A DNA stretch of 64,000 bases from Heligmosomoides polygyrus polygyrus. Lineage: Eukaryota > Nematoda > Chromadorea > Rhabditida > Heligmosomidae. The stretch's first letter is position 1. The number at the start of each line of letters is the position of its first letter. The notes under the pieces were generated by a model. The model was not told the DNA's origin. It ran no database searches and saw only the letters and a list, made by a program, of their open reading frames with translations. The translations under genes and the position numbers were made by a program. The stretch lies in NCBI GenBank assembly GCA_947396885.1, contig OX377202.1, forward strand, positions 60,352,034-60,416,033. Reading direction: 5' to 3'. Positions 34,901-45,465 of the stretch are shown here, in pieces.

Positions 34901-35079
34901 ACGCTTTGCATTCCTGACTAACAACTTCTTATTTCTAGCGGGAGACGGCAGAGTCGTATTCGATGAATGCTCGTATTGTGCGCGACGCATTGAAGCGAAA
35001 AGGAATGATCAAGGACAAGCTGCTAGGGCGAGAAGTTTCTGGAGGACCGCCTGTTAAAAAACGAGGGACGTTATTGTGA
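25974..35079 (+). CDS. STEEP1: STEEP1 / CXorf56-family protein, five coding exons
   Basis: Exons: 25974-26066, 26153-26283, 26347-26518, 34739-34831, 34939-35079 (stop TGA); 209 codons, close to the ~220 of the animal family. All introns are GT-AG and phases agree. Recognisable family blocks in order: DDREEY...[42 protein letters not shown] (paired CxC / CxxC cysteines), then [18 protein letters not shown] and [11 protein letters not shown]...LKRKGM. In mammals this protein helps STING leave the ER and it also occurs in spliceosome-linked preparations; the nematode role is not known. Start: the ATG at 25974 is in frame but overlaps a possible acceptor (TTTCAG ending 25982), so a further upstream exon is possible; ATGCCGAAG at 25902 looks like the family start but no donor there joins in phase. 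Intron 3 (26519-34738) is 8.2 kb and packed with transposons. Confidence 0.9.
26695..28174. mobile_element. Long inverted-repeat element in STEEP1 intron, interrupted by an RTE copy
   Basis: The left end (GTACTATTGTACTTTTGGTA, CCACTTAATCTTGTTC) is mirrored at 28130-28174. The left arm continues at 27475-27660 after the RTE insertion and pairs with 27960-28130 (words AATCTGCCATGG, TTCCGCA, GACGCAGAGAC). Between the arms, 27745-27905 matches the interior of the element at 8954-9306, followed by a run of about 20 C. A one-ended relic of the same element is at 30336-30415. Confidence 0.8.
26743..27473 (-). pseudogene. RTE retrotransposon, 5'-truncated 3' end, with target-site duplication
   Basis: The - strand frame 26800-27459 gives the RT C-terminus ([55 protein letters not shown]). 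The 3' end is at the left, with two TGTATCACC tail repeats. TAGGTCT flanks both sides (26736-26742 and 27474-27480), a target-site duplication inside the inverted-repeat element. The frame that remains is open, so this copy is young relative to others. Confidence 0.9.
28175..29298. other. Intron sequence, no gene
   Basis: Near 28985-29100 there is low-complexity sequence rich in TTTAACGAAA-type words; similar patches lie at 33065-33150 and 37320-37400. Confidence 0.4.
29299..29912 (+). pseudogene. RTE retrotransposon, 5'-truncated copy
   Basis: + strand; about 0.6 kb of the RT C-terminal region. Frames at 29264-29848 and 29121-29534 each carry part ([55 protein letters not shown]), so at least one frameshift lies near 29450. 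It ends GATGATCAACGGGAGTACGG as other copies do. Lies in the same intron as the copy at 26743, in opposite orientation. Confidence 0.85.
30336..30415. repeat. One-ended relic of the inverted-repeat element
   Basis: AATAGGTATTAGGGGTGATC and CATGGGAAGAACGAATATCA match the left arm at 26.7/27.5 kb without the RTE insertion, showing the pre-insertion order. Confidence 0.7.
30510..31466. mobile_element. 0.95-kb TIR element, copy 1
   Basis: Direct repeat of 48357-49306 over nearly its full length (shared words GATGGGTGTCGATTATGG, ACAACCAACAATATAATCAC, GACCTCCCGGACTCAACAAG). Ends are weak inverted repeats (TAGGGCCTC.. and ..GGCCTTA) with a GAGTCT/GTCTCGCGG word. No coding capacity. Confidence 0.8.
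31487..32607. mobile_element. GGCCT-ended element with internal ~174-bp repeat
   Basis: Left TTAGGCCTTTGGTATACTCC and right complement of TAAGGCCTATGGTATACTCC. Inside, GTGTTTTACAAGGGGGTTTC recurs at 31768 and 31941, and AAACGGCCTAGAAAAACATC at 31990 and 32164: an imperfect ~174-bp tandem repeat carrying inverted copies of TTTCTGTGCCGGACA. Confidence 0.65.
32604..33609. mobile_element. GGCCT-ended element with CGACGTCGCC-rich arms
   Basis: Left AGGCCTTATACTTCGGCGAC and right CGAAGTATAACATAGGACTT (complementary). The left arm is a run of GACGTCGCC words. Non-coding interior includes a TTTAACGATTT patch. Confidence 0.65.
33610..34738. other. Intron end; weak inverted repeat, no gene
   Basis: TTAGGGATTGTTTAG at 33608 and AGCAATCCCTAAA at about 34445 are inverted and may bound another element of about 0.85 kb. 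Confidence 0.4.
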
Positions 35080-35544
35080 TGAGTGATCCTTCGCTGAGGC
35101 CCAGAAGGTTAGTCCCCCAGTTCATTTGCACAGTGCCTAGCTCTGTGAAAGAATTAATGGTGGAGAACATGTGAAAAGGTCATTTTCTTCAGCTGCATTT
35201 TGCGATATTGCTCTAACGTACGCTAATAGCGTGTAGATGTGTGATTGCTTCTGCGGATTTTTCTTTTTACTATCGACGCCTTCTCACTATAACATCGTTT
35301 TGCGAGGAATGTCACCGTATTCGAGCATTAACAAGATTACATACAATTTTCGCGGGTTACTTTTCAAATCAATAGGCGATTGCGGACGCGAATCAAATGC
35401 GACCGTGTACCGCCCACAGACGCAGGTAGGATGCAGGGGATGGACTCCTTGTTCCTGCGGTGTCGAGTCGACGCGTTGCTTGTGCGTGGGAGCGGCATGT
35501 TCGTGCACAGTGTGCGTGGATGTGTCCTATACCTTTGTCCTTTT
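35080..35544. other. STEEP1 3' flank
   Basis: No clear AATAAA within the first 100 bases after the stop; AAAGAATTAATGG near 35150 is the nearest A-rich candidate. No gene recognised. Confidence 0.35.
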
Positions 35545-35875
35545 CGAATTTCGAATAGTCGAATTTCGAATAAATTCGAATTTCGAATATTCGAATATTC
35601 GACTATTCGAAAAAAGTCCAATATTCGAATTATTCGATTATTCGAATATTCGAGAAAGTCCAATATTCGAATTATTCGATTATTCGAATATTCGAGAAAG
35701 TCCAATATTCGAATTATTCGATTATTCGAATATTCGAGAAAGTCCAATATTCGAATTATTCGTTTATTCGAATATTCGAAAGTGGCCAATATTCGAATAT
35801 TCGTTTATTCGAATATTCGAAGGCTTCGAATATCGAATATTCGAATAGTCGAATATTCGAATATTCTTTATCAAT
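35545..35875. repeat. 42-bp TTCGAA satellite array 4
   Basis: AGTCCAATATTCGAATTATT recurs at 35615, 35657, 35699 and 35741 with a 42-bp step, flanked by degenerate copies. As 42 is a multiple of three, frames stay open on both strands (183-203 codons, SPIFELFDYSNIRE repeated); I regard these as artefacts. Confidence 0.95.
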
Positions 35876-36589
35876 CTCTTAACAAGTTAGTGGCACTCTT
35901 TTTCGAAAACCAGGGGAGTCTGACCTTATGATAAAAAACGATGTTTGAGTTTCGTGCGTCGCTCAAAGTGCGCCGAATTGTGTGTACGTAATCTGACAAG
36001 AGAAGTCAATGAACTTCCCGTGGAGATTTCCAAAATGACCTATTGTTTGTTATAAGGGTGTGTCTAAGAAGCACCGTAGTGGTCTTCAAATGTCCTGCGG
36101 GCATCTGGGTAGGTCAAAAATTACAAAAAACTGTAGCACTTCAGTGGTGGCTGATAAGGCGAAGGTGACGCCTTGAATGGCCTCGAAATACTCAGAAATT
36201 AACATGCAGATGCTATAGAGCTTTAATTATAGTTAAATGTTAGAAATCTGACAATTTATTAGGTCAAATGAATCATTCACTGCAGTCGGGGCGTGGATAG
36301 CGGTGAGAGGTCCAGGTTCGAATCTAGGAAAGCTGTTTACGAATTGCTGTGCGTTTTGGTAAATGTAGAACATATTCTCATTTTGACCATATTTACGAAC
36401 ATGATCGAAATGTGTTGCTTCAGTCCATCTCTGGGATGTGCTGATCAGTCTTCGGGTTCCTATAGAGAACGTTTCTCTTGTAAATTTTACTAATTTTAGC
36501 ATCTCTTATAAAATGCATCATTTTTGACCCACTCCGTAGTATTGTACTCCGTAGTATTCGTAGCATTTGCATATAACACCAAATACAGT
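35876..36589. other. No gene; possible tRNA-box relic
   Basis: GCGTGGATAGCGG followed by GGTTCGAATCT near 36288-36325 resembles tRNA A and B boxes but the spacing is short and there is no cloverleaf. Confidence 0.35.
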
Positions 36590-36835
36590 TCTAACAACTA
36601 AATTAATTAGTCACCTTCTTCACTGACGAGCCTCGGGGTGACTAATTATAAACATGTTTTGTATGAAGGCAGAGGCGAAACAAGACATGTTTAGTGTTGT
36701 TGTTACCATTGTTTTAGTTATTACTTATTTTAGTTGTTGCTTGTTTTCCACTTGTGTTTGTTATAGTACAGAGTGATTTAGAGTTCATGTATACCCCAGG
36801 TTATTTCTAATTCTACTTCGTTGTCTAGACATTGA
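36590..36835 (+). mobile_element. LINE 3' tail (same family as 18.1-19.1 kb)
   Basis: GTGACTAATTATAAACATGT and the following ATGAAGGCAGAGGCGAAACA match the complement of 18260-18360. Only the non-coding tail is present. Confidence 0.65.
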
Positions 36836-38235
36836 ATTTAAAACTGTTTGAGTATTAAAATTTACATATATGATTAACTTATTCTATTGGTCTTCTTGCA
36901 GCCTATTCTTCCTCGGCCACTCTCCCGCACTGACGGGGGGGGGGGGGGCTTTGCAAACGTAGGTACTTGTATTAATCCCCATGACTTTGTAAGTAGATAA
37001 TAAAATTTCGTACAAATGTTGTCCTGAGGGTTGACTGAGGTTCTGATCACGAAGCTGGCAAACGCGTTCGGTGCTACCGTCGACCACAATAGGCGACGGT
37101 GAGTATGTGCAAGAAAAGGTGCAGAATAACCGGCCGCGTTGTACTACTGTGACTCCAAAAGTGGAGTGGAGGTCGATTTGTTTCGCCGAAACATCACCTG
37201 TACTGTTATTTTGGATGCTGAGCACGAATATGGTATCCAATTTCGACAATTTGGCCGCTTACGATATTTCATAGTGTGTGTTCGTGAGTAAGGATGGGTT
37301 TGTCATGACCACTGATTTCGTCCTTAAATTTTCAACGACCACTTTTTAACAAAAAATTTTCGCATTAAAAAGGTAAATTCGGTAAATTCGTTAAATAAAA
37401 TGTCCCTTAGCTGCATTCAGTTTTAAACCACTGGACTGCCTTTCGGACAATCCCCCACAGCGCTCAATAGGTCACTTATAAGATTCCCACGGGAAGTTCA
37501 TTGACCTCCCTTGTGAGTTGACGCGAAGTAAGCGCTGCAAGCGCGGCCCTCCGCTGCGCACCTGCTTCCTTGTAAACGGCCATCGAGCGTGCTGTGGCCG
37601 TTCACGTGAATCGCAATTGATTAGGGTTATGCCTATACACAGATATTTTTACCTTCAGTATACTACGGGAGAATCTTCGTTTTGTATTTCTACCCCAGTT
37701 ATAACAAGGGAACGATTAGAGCCGAAGGGGCCGAGGTAGGGAGGTAGAACTTTCAGGGGCCTAGAAAGCTCCTGCTTTCTGCCAGCAAAGACGTTGAAGA
37801 GGAGAGGAAGAGCAATGGCTATGGAGTACAAGAGCCAGTCATACTCTGTTTCCTATGAAAGTGAGCCATCCCCTTTTCGCTCTAACACTGTCCAATTCGT
37901 AGTGTCTTGTCAGATTAGATTCCAACGCGGGTCCGTTTCTCTTCAACGGAGCTAGAACACAAACTGAATGCCATTCATGAGACTCCAGTGCGCCTTTTCT
38001 GCACCAGATCGCCTTTGTGTCATTTCTCCGTCCATGATAATCATTCTTTCACCACCTGGAAGCTTCGCTATAACATAAGGAAAGATAGCAACCTATAGAG
38101 AAAGACCTATAACAATCTAGCTCTGCCTACCCAAGGTGTTTCTCTCTTCTCGGTGCACGAATTCTTAGGGAAGCAAAGCGTGCTTCATTGCCATTATACC
38201 GCTGCTATTGTCCTTTGGTTTCGTAAAGGTAATGG
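36836..38235. other. No gene; G run
   Basis: A G14-type run at 36936-36949, and a TTAACAAAAAATTTT / TAAATTCG patch at 37320-37400. Frames of up to 121 codons on the - strand have no recognisable domain. Confidence 0.4.
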
Positions 38236-41200
38236 ATGGAGCAGCCATCCATTTCCTTCACAGTATCACCTGTATCACCTGTCATCCCGTTGATCATCGA
38301 CTTGCTCGAGCGGGCGCCAGCAGCGTCTCCATTCGTCCCTGTCGCGTGCCAGAGTGGTCCAATGGATCCTCCTCGCTCGAGGGACACGAAGAGCGTCATA
38401 TCGGTCGTTCAGGGCTTTCACGAAGAAGTCCGACCAACGCGTTGGTGGGCGTCCTGGTGTTCTTTTGACATCCCAATCCAATCTGTGACGACTCTCGTCC
38501 AGCGGGTGTCTGCGAATCGCATTACGTGGCCGGCCCACCTAATTTTCGACGACTTGGCCCATGCGACAGCGTCTCTGATCTTCGAACGTCGGCGAAGCTC
38601 GGAACTCCGGAGGCCTTCTCTCACTTGCGCGAGTCGTGTCACTCCGAGCATCGTCCTCTCGATTCCACGCTGCGCGACGCTGATCGCGTGTTCATCCTGC
38701 TTTCGTATAGCCCAAGTCTCTGAGGCGTATGTTAGGGCAGGAAGAACAGTGGAGTCGAATAGGTGGGCACGGAGTCGGACGTTCTTCGTCTTCTTCGCGA
38801 CTTCTTCGACGCTCTTGAAAGCTCCCCAAGCCGCTCGTTTCCTCCTGCTCAGCTCTGGTGCTAGTTCGTTGGCCATGTTGACTTCGCGACCCAGATACAC
38901 ATAGCTGGAGCATTCGGAGATGTTCGTTCCGTTGAGCGAGAGTGGGGCATCAGAAACCCATCCGTTCTTCATGAACATCGTCTTCGTAAGATTCAGCTGC
39001 AGTCCAACGCTTCCACATACACGATCGAAGTCGGCCAGCATTCGTTCCGCCTGACTGATGCTCGGTGTTATGAGTACGATGTCGTCAGCGAAGCGAAGAT
39101 GGTGCAGTTGCCGGCCGTCGACCTTCACTCCCATATCTTCCCATTCTAGTTCGCGCATGACGTTTTCGAGGGTGGCGCTGAAGAGCTTCGGGGATATGGT
39201 ATCCCCTTGTCGAACCCCTCTCTTCACGTCAATGACGACGTCGTTGTAGAATGGAGAGATCTTGGTCGTGAATCCACTGTACAGCTCTCGAAGGACCCTG
39301 ATGTACTGAGTAGGAACGCCCTGGGTGAGCAGGGCTTCCATGACCGCTTCAGTCTCGACGGAGTCGAATGAGGGCTTCCATGACCGCTTCAGTCTCGACG
39401 GAGTCGAATGCCTTCTTCAGGTCGATGAACGTAAGGCACAGCGGCAGCTTGTACTCTCGCGACACTTCGATGAGCTTCGTAAAGGTGTGTATGTGGTCGA
39501 TCGTGCTGAATCCTCTCCGAAATCCTGCTTGTTCGCATGGCCGTCCTTCGTCCAGCGTTCTTCTAATCCTATTCAGGATGACTCGAGTGAACAGCTTGTA
39601 GACTACGGACAACAGGCAGATCGGGCGATAGTTGCCAATGTCGTGCACGTCTCCTTTCTTGTACAGCAAAACGGTCTTGCTGGTCTTCCACTGAGATGGA
39701 ACCTTGCATTCGGACAGGTAGCGTGTGAAGAGCCGCGCCAAGGTGTTGATGAGCGCTGGCGGGAGGTTCTTCAGGTGTTCAGCTCTGATCCTGCCAGAAC
39801 CGGGTGCTGTACGTTTTTTCACCGACGAGATGGCGTGTCGGATTTCGGAAGAGAGAACAGAGGGGACGACGTATCCATCCTGCGGAAGATGGCATGTGGG
39901 CAGGTGGACGTGGCTATAGAAGAGATCGGAGTAGAAGTCGTGGATGACTTTCTCCATGGTCCTTCTGGAAGAGGTGATGATTCCGTCAGGACGTCGGAGA
40001 GCGGTCGTCCTGGTCTTGAAGTTGGCGAAGTTCCGGCGGGCATTGCGGATGCTCAGCCCTGCCTCTGCTGCTTCAGCCAACACTTCCGCCCTTCTCTCTT
40101 TGAGATCTTCCTTTATCGCCGCTCTGCATAGCTTTGCAGGCTCGGACGTCAGTTGGTAGTTGCCTGACGCTCGTGCTGCTCCACGCTGGCGTATCAGCTC
40201 AAGAGTTTCCGGAGACAGGCGTCTCTTGGTGGTCTTTAAGCTCTCGGCTCTCTTAGCACTATCGTGGAGATGGTGCACGAAGCGATCGTATTCCTCGTCG
40301 ACGTTGTCGATGACGGCATCTTCCCAAAGGCCGACAAGAGAGGTGTAGAGATCCCAGTTGATGGTCGTTCTGGGATTCCTTTTCTTGAACTTCGCGGCCT
40401 TCTCTCCTTGACGCGAAAAGCGGAACCTTGTGCGAAGGAGGCGGTGGTCCGATCCCGTGTAGAACTTGGGGACAACGGAGACATCGGTCAGGCAATACTT
40501 GCGATTGAAGATGATGTGGTCGATCTCGTTGTGGAACTGGCCACCGGGGGATTCCCAGGTCCATCGTAGGGAGGGAGGCTTCTGGAACTGCGAGTTTCCA
40601 TGGATGGTCTTGGTCGACATGATAAACTCAGACAGCCTTTCACCTTGCTCGTTCCACTCCAAACCGTGGGTTCCGATGTGAAGTTCTTCCGGCGACCTTC
40701 GTGGCCCGATTTTGGCGTTGAAGTCGCCGACGATCACCTTGTAGAAGGTGTGATCTTCCTTATAGAACTTCTCCAGCTCCACGTAGAAGGCCTCGACGTC
40801 TTCCGTCGTCGTAGTCGGATGTTGGGGCATACGCGACGAACACAATCAAGGCTGGCACGGAGCCACATCGCTTCAGTCGCAGACGTCCGATTCGGCTTGT
40901 CAGAGACTCGTACGAATCGATGTTCATGGCCAAGTGCGTGTTGACGAGGACACCAATGCCGCTTACTCCCCTGCTGTCGCATGTTCCGAGGAATAGTTCT
41001 TCTCCGGAGTCGTAGGCGGCGTGTAGGGGGTGATGTCTTCTCGTCTCGGTCAGTCCGATGACGTCGTACTTGATCTTCCTGGTGTGCATCATCCGACGCA
41101 AGCGTGCGGGCGTTGTAAGTACAGATCGTCATCCTAGTCCTTCTCAGTTTGCGCAGCCTGGTTAGGCCCTGAGATTTTAGCAGCCTCTCCGTACTCGTCC

Positions 41201-41330
41201 TTCCCATCGCTGCAAATGGGGGCTCTTTCGGGGTCAGGGGAATGAGGCCCTTTAGTGCTGCTGTGTTTGACTGGAATACAACACGGGTAGCTAGTCAGGC
41301 TCTGTCGTGCGGGCGGGGTACTCCTTCACA
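38236..41330 (-). pseudogene. RTE retrotransposon, near full length, about four inactivating lesions
   Basis: Endonuclease part: GLTETR, GDFNAKIG, TGSDHRLL (catalytic Glu, Asp/Asn and His boxes). RT part: [44 protein letters not shown] (motif A), HHLRFADDIVLI (motif C), then [20 protein letters not shown] and the C-terminal region. It reads from right to left; the 3' end (38236) has TGTATCACC repeats, as RTE elements end in short tandem repeats and not poly(A). Lesions: a frameshift near 41100, one extra base near 40803, a 40-bp tandem duplication at 39331-39410, and a few missing bases near 38475. Otherwise the frame is open (39349-40845 and 38418-39341). Head to head with the copy at 41640. 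Confidence 0.93.
39331..39410. repeat. Perfect 40-bp tandem duplication inside the RTE RT gene
   Basis: 39331-39370 and 39371-39410 are identical (AGGGCTTCCATGACCGCTTC...GGAGTCGAATG). Forty bases shift the frame by one, splitting RT between motif A and motif C. Confidence 0.97.
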
Positions 41331-41392
41331 GTGGGTAATAAAAATAATTAAATGTCAACCACTGGGTGACGACAGTAAATAATAGTGTTCAT

Positions 41393-41620
41393 TTGATTAT
41401 TCGAATATTCGACTATTCGAAATTCGATTATTCGAAATTCGACTTTTTTAAAATCGAATATTATTCGATCATTCGAAATTCGAAATTTTGAAAATCGAAT
41501 ATTATTCGATCATTCGAAATTCGAAATTTTGAAAATCGAATATTATTCGATCATTCGAAATTCGAAATTTTGAAAATCGAATATTATTCGATCATTCGAA
41601 ATTCGAAATTTTTTCCCAAG
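41393..41620. repeat. 41-bp TTCGAA satellite array 5
   Basis: ATTCGATCATTCGAAATTCG recurs about every 42 bases from 41465 to 41605, with degenerate units before. It lies exactly between the 5' ends of two divergent RTE copies. Confidence 0.9.
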
Positions 41621-41639
41621 GACAAAGGTATAATGTGTC

Positions 41640-44632
41640 CGTGACTGTGCGGATTGTACCTGTATCGGCTCGGCCAAAAGCTTGCACTTGGTAGACTGGG
41701 AATACATCATAAGGCGATTCGAGGCCGCCTCAAAAGTCTCGCTCCGTCCCTTCGGGCAGTCTGGCTGGCTGCCCGGAGTTCTTCGCCCGCACGACAGAGC
41801 CTGGCTAGCTACCGGTGTTGTATTGCAGTCAAACACAGCAGCACCAAAGGGCCTCATTCCCCTGACCCCGAAAGAGCCCCCATTTATGCAGCGATGGGAA
41901 GGACGAGTACGGAAAGGCTGCTAAAATCTCAGTGCCTAACCAGGCTGCGCGAATTGAGAGGGATTAGGATGACGACGCCCGCACGCTCGCATCGGACCAT
42001 CCGTTGAGGAAATGATGAAGCAAGCCAGGAAGATCAAGTACGAGGTCATCGGACTGACCGAGACGAGAACACCACCCCTACACGCCGCCTACGACTCCGG
42101 AGAAGAACTGTTCCTCGGAACATGCGACAGCAGGGTAGTAGGCGGCGTTGGTGTCTCGTCAACCCGCACTTGGCAATGAACATCGATTCATACGAGTCTC
42201 TGGCAACCCGAATCAGACGTCCGCGACTGAAGCGATGGCTCCGTGCCAGCTTTCATTGTGTTCGTCGCGTATGCCCTAACATTTGACTACAACGACGAAG
42301 AGGTCGAAGCCTTCTACGTGGAGCTGGAGGAATTCTATAAGGAAGATAACACCTTCTACAAGGTGATCGTCGGCGACTTCAACGCCAAGATCGGGCCACG
42401 AAGGTCACCGGAAGAACTTCACGTCGGAACCCACGGTTTGGAGTGAAACGAGCAAGGTGAAAGGCTGTCTGAGTTTATCATGTCGACCAAGACCATCTAT
42501 GGAAACTCACAGTTCCAGAAGCCTCCCTCCCTACGATGGACCTGGGAATCCACAGGTGGCCAGTTCCACAACGAGATCGATAACATCATCTTCAATCGCA
42601 AGTATTGCCTGACCGAAGTCTCCGTTGTCCCCAAGTTCTACACGGGATCGGACCAACGCCTCCTTCGCGTGAGGTTCCGCTTTTCGCGTCAAGGAGAGAA
42701 GGCCGCGAAGTTCAAGAAGAGGAGTCCCAGAACGACCATCGGCCGGGATCTCTACACCTCTCTAGCCGGCCTTTGGGAAGATGCCGTCATGGACAACGTC
42801 GATGAGGAATACGGCCGCTTCGTGCACCACCTCCACGATAGTGCTGAGGGAGCCGAGAGCTTGAAGACCACCAAGAGACGCCTGTCTCCGGAAACTCTCG
42901 AGCTTATACGCCAGCGTGGAGCAGCACGAGAATCAGGTAACACCAGCTGACGCCCGAGCTTGCGAAGCTATGCAGAGCGGCGATAAAGGAAGATCTCAAG
43001 GAGAGAAGGGCGGAAATGTTGACTGAAGCAGCAGAGGCAGCGTTGAGCATCCGCAATGCCCGCCGGAACTTCGCCAACTTCAAGACCAAGATGACCGCTC
43101 TCCGACGTCCTGACGGAACCGTCACCTCTTCCAGAAGGATCATGGAGAAGGTCATCCACGACTTCTACTCCGATCTCTTCGATAGCCACGTCTACCTGCC
43201 TCCACGCCATCTTCCGCAGGATGGATACGTCGTTGCCTCTGTTCTCCCTTCCGAAATCCGACACGCCATCTCGTCGGTGAAGAAGCGTACAGCATCCAGT
43301 CCCGACAGGATCAGACCCGAACACCTGAAGAGCCTGCCGCCAGTGCCCATCAACACCCTGGCGCGGTTCTTCACTTGCTACCTGTCGGAGTGCAAGGTTC
43401 CAGCTCACGATCAGTGGGAGACCAGCAGGACCGTCTTGCTGTACAAGAAGAGAGACGAGCACGACATTGGCAACTATCGCCCGATCTGCCTGCTGTCCGT
43501 AGTCTACAAGCTGTTCACTCAAGTGGCCTTGAACAGGATTATCAGAACGCTGGACGAAGGATAGCCATGCGAACAAGCAGGATTTCGGAGAGGGGTCAGT
43601 ACGATCGATCACATACACTCCATTACGAAGCTCACCGAAGTGTCGAGAGAGAAAAAGCTGCCGCTGTGCCTTACGTTCATCGACCTGAAGAAGGCATTCG
43701 ACTCCGTCGAATCTGAAGCGGTCATCAACGCCCTGCTCACTGAAGGGGTTCCTACTCAGTACATCAGAGTCCTTCGAAAGCTGTACAGTGGATTCACGAC
43801 CAAGATCTCTCCATTCGCTTCGCAGACGACATCGTGCTCATAACACCGATCATCAGTCAGTTGGAGCGAATGCTGGCCGACTTCGATCGTGTATGTGGGA
43901 ACGTTGGACTGCAGCTGAATCTTACGAAGACGATGTTTATAAGGAAGTTTCTGATGCCCCATTCTCGCTCAACGGAACGAACATCTCCGAATGCTCTACT
44001 GGGTCGCGAGGTCAACATGGCCAACAACTTAGCACCAGAGCTGAGCAGGAGGAAACGAGCGGCTTGGGGAGCTTTGAAGAGCGTCGAAGAAGTCGCGAAG
44101 AAGACGAAGAACGTCCGACTCCATGCCCACCTATTCGACTCCACTGTTCTTCCTGCCCTAATATACGCCTCAGAAACCTGGGCTGGGCTATACGAAAGCA
44201 GAATGAACACGCGATAAGCGTCGCGCAGTGTGGAATCGAGAGGACGATGCTCGGAGTGACACGACTCACGCAAGTGAGAGAAGGCCTCCGGAGTTCCGAG
44301 CTTTGTCGACGTTCGAAGATCAGAGACGCTGTCGCGTGGGCCAAGTTGTCAAAAATTAGGTGGGCCGGCCACGTAATGCGCTTCGCTGACACCCGCTGGA
44401 CGAGAGCCATCACCGACTGGATTCCGCGGGATGTCGAGAGAACACCAGGACGCCCATCAACGCGTTGGTCGGACTTCTTCGTGAAAGCCCTGAACGACCG
44501 ATACGACGCTCTTCGTGTCCCTCGAGCGAGGACTATCCATTGGATCAGTCTGGCACGCGACAGGGACATATGGAGACGCTGCTGGCGCCCGCTCGAGCAA
44601 GTCGATGATCAACGGGACGACAGGTGATACAG
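41640..44632 (+). pseudogene. RTE retrotransposon, full-length but decayed, 154-bp deletion
   Basis: The + strand copy starts with a GC-rich leader (GCTCCGTCCCTTCGGGCAGT) and retains the endonuclease boxes (GDFNAKIG, TGSDQRLL with His changed to Gln at about 42645-42660) and RT boxes ([29 protein letters not shown]). Stops and frameshifts are frequent (stop at 42445, 42948, 43562). From TTKISPF it jumps to the FADD remnant out of frame (join near 43812), the same 154-bp deletion as the fragment at 11.6 kb. It ends GATGATCAACGGGACGACAG and GGTGATACAGGTGA. Confidence 0.92.
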
Positions 44633-44677
44633 GTGAAATAGATACACTTACCAGTAGTAATCCGAACAACGCCGAAC

Positions 44678-44956
44678 TCACCAGGATACTATCTCACGGT
44701 AGGTCGGAACGGCGCAAATGTTGTATATGGGCAGAACCGCCTCTCCCTGTGAAGTAACAAACTGTAGGTATTAGGTATTTCGACCACAATACAACTCTGC
44801 GCAAAGTTAGGGGCGACGGAAGTCGCCCCTAACTTTGCGCAGAGTTGTATTGGGGTCGAGATACCTGCAGTTTGTTACTTCACAGGGAGAGGCGGTTCTG
44901 CCCATATACAACATTTGCGCCGTTCCGACCTACCGTTGAGATAGTATCCTGGTCAG
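44678..44956. mobile_element. Foldback element, ~130-bp arms
   Basis: CCAGGATACTATCTCAC at 44680 through TTGCGCAGAGTTGTATTG pairs with 44827-44956. The tip is GGGGCGACGGAAGTCGCCCC, so almost the whole element is one hairpin. It follows the RTE end within about 50 bp. Confidence 0.9.
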
Positions 44957-45465
44957 ACCAATGGGGACCAACGGCTGTCCGTAGTCAGGAACCGTGCCTC
45001 GCGCGTTGAATGAATTGCATCAAAATACAAGCACAGCGCCTCGGCTGTTCGCGCTGTTGATAAGATCACTGATAGACAAATATGCTACAAAGAGACAAAT
45101 GAGGCGGCCGCTCGGTGCTCTATTTCTGCACCCATATACGGTTCCTGGGACACAGTTTTTGGAAGGCCTAGGCACGTTGCTCAGTGCCTCACTTCTGGCA
45201 CAGATTGTATGACAACGGTCATTTGAAGCCTTTGGGTTAATTTCAGTTGCCAGAATAAAAGGATAAGGAACGGCGTCACTTGATCACTTTGGGGGCGCGC
45301 CACATTTCCACGTCAACTTCTATGTAGTGGAGGCGAATGGCATTTAACCTATACAATGAATTGCGGAGGCCAGCCGATGAACAAGTCAGTGTTTTGTCCT
45401 TCCCAGTCTTGTACCAATACGCTGACCACGAGTGCACGCGACAGCCGACAGCTCTTCTTACTGCG
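44957..45465. other. No recognisable feature
   Basis: No gene or repeat identified. Confidence 0.4.

Noticed and set aside
35237..35931. Long + strand frames (203 and 183 codons) reading SPIFELFDYSNIRE repeats
   Set aside because: They run through the 42-bp satellite, whose period is a multiple of three; frames are open on both strands for the same reason.
36288..36330. tRNA gene
   Set aside because: Only a B-box-like word is good; no acceptor stem or cloverleaf, and the box spacing is too short.
39325..40131. + strand frame of 268 codons
   Set aside because: Antisense shadow of the RTE endonuclease/RT gene on the - strand.
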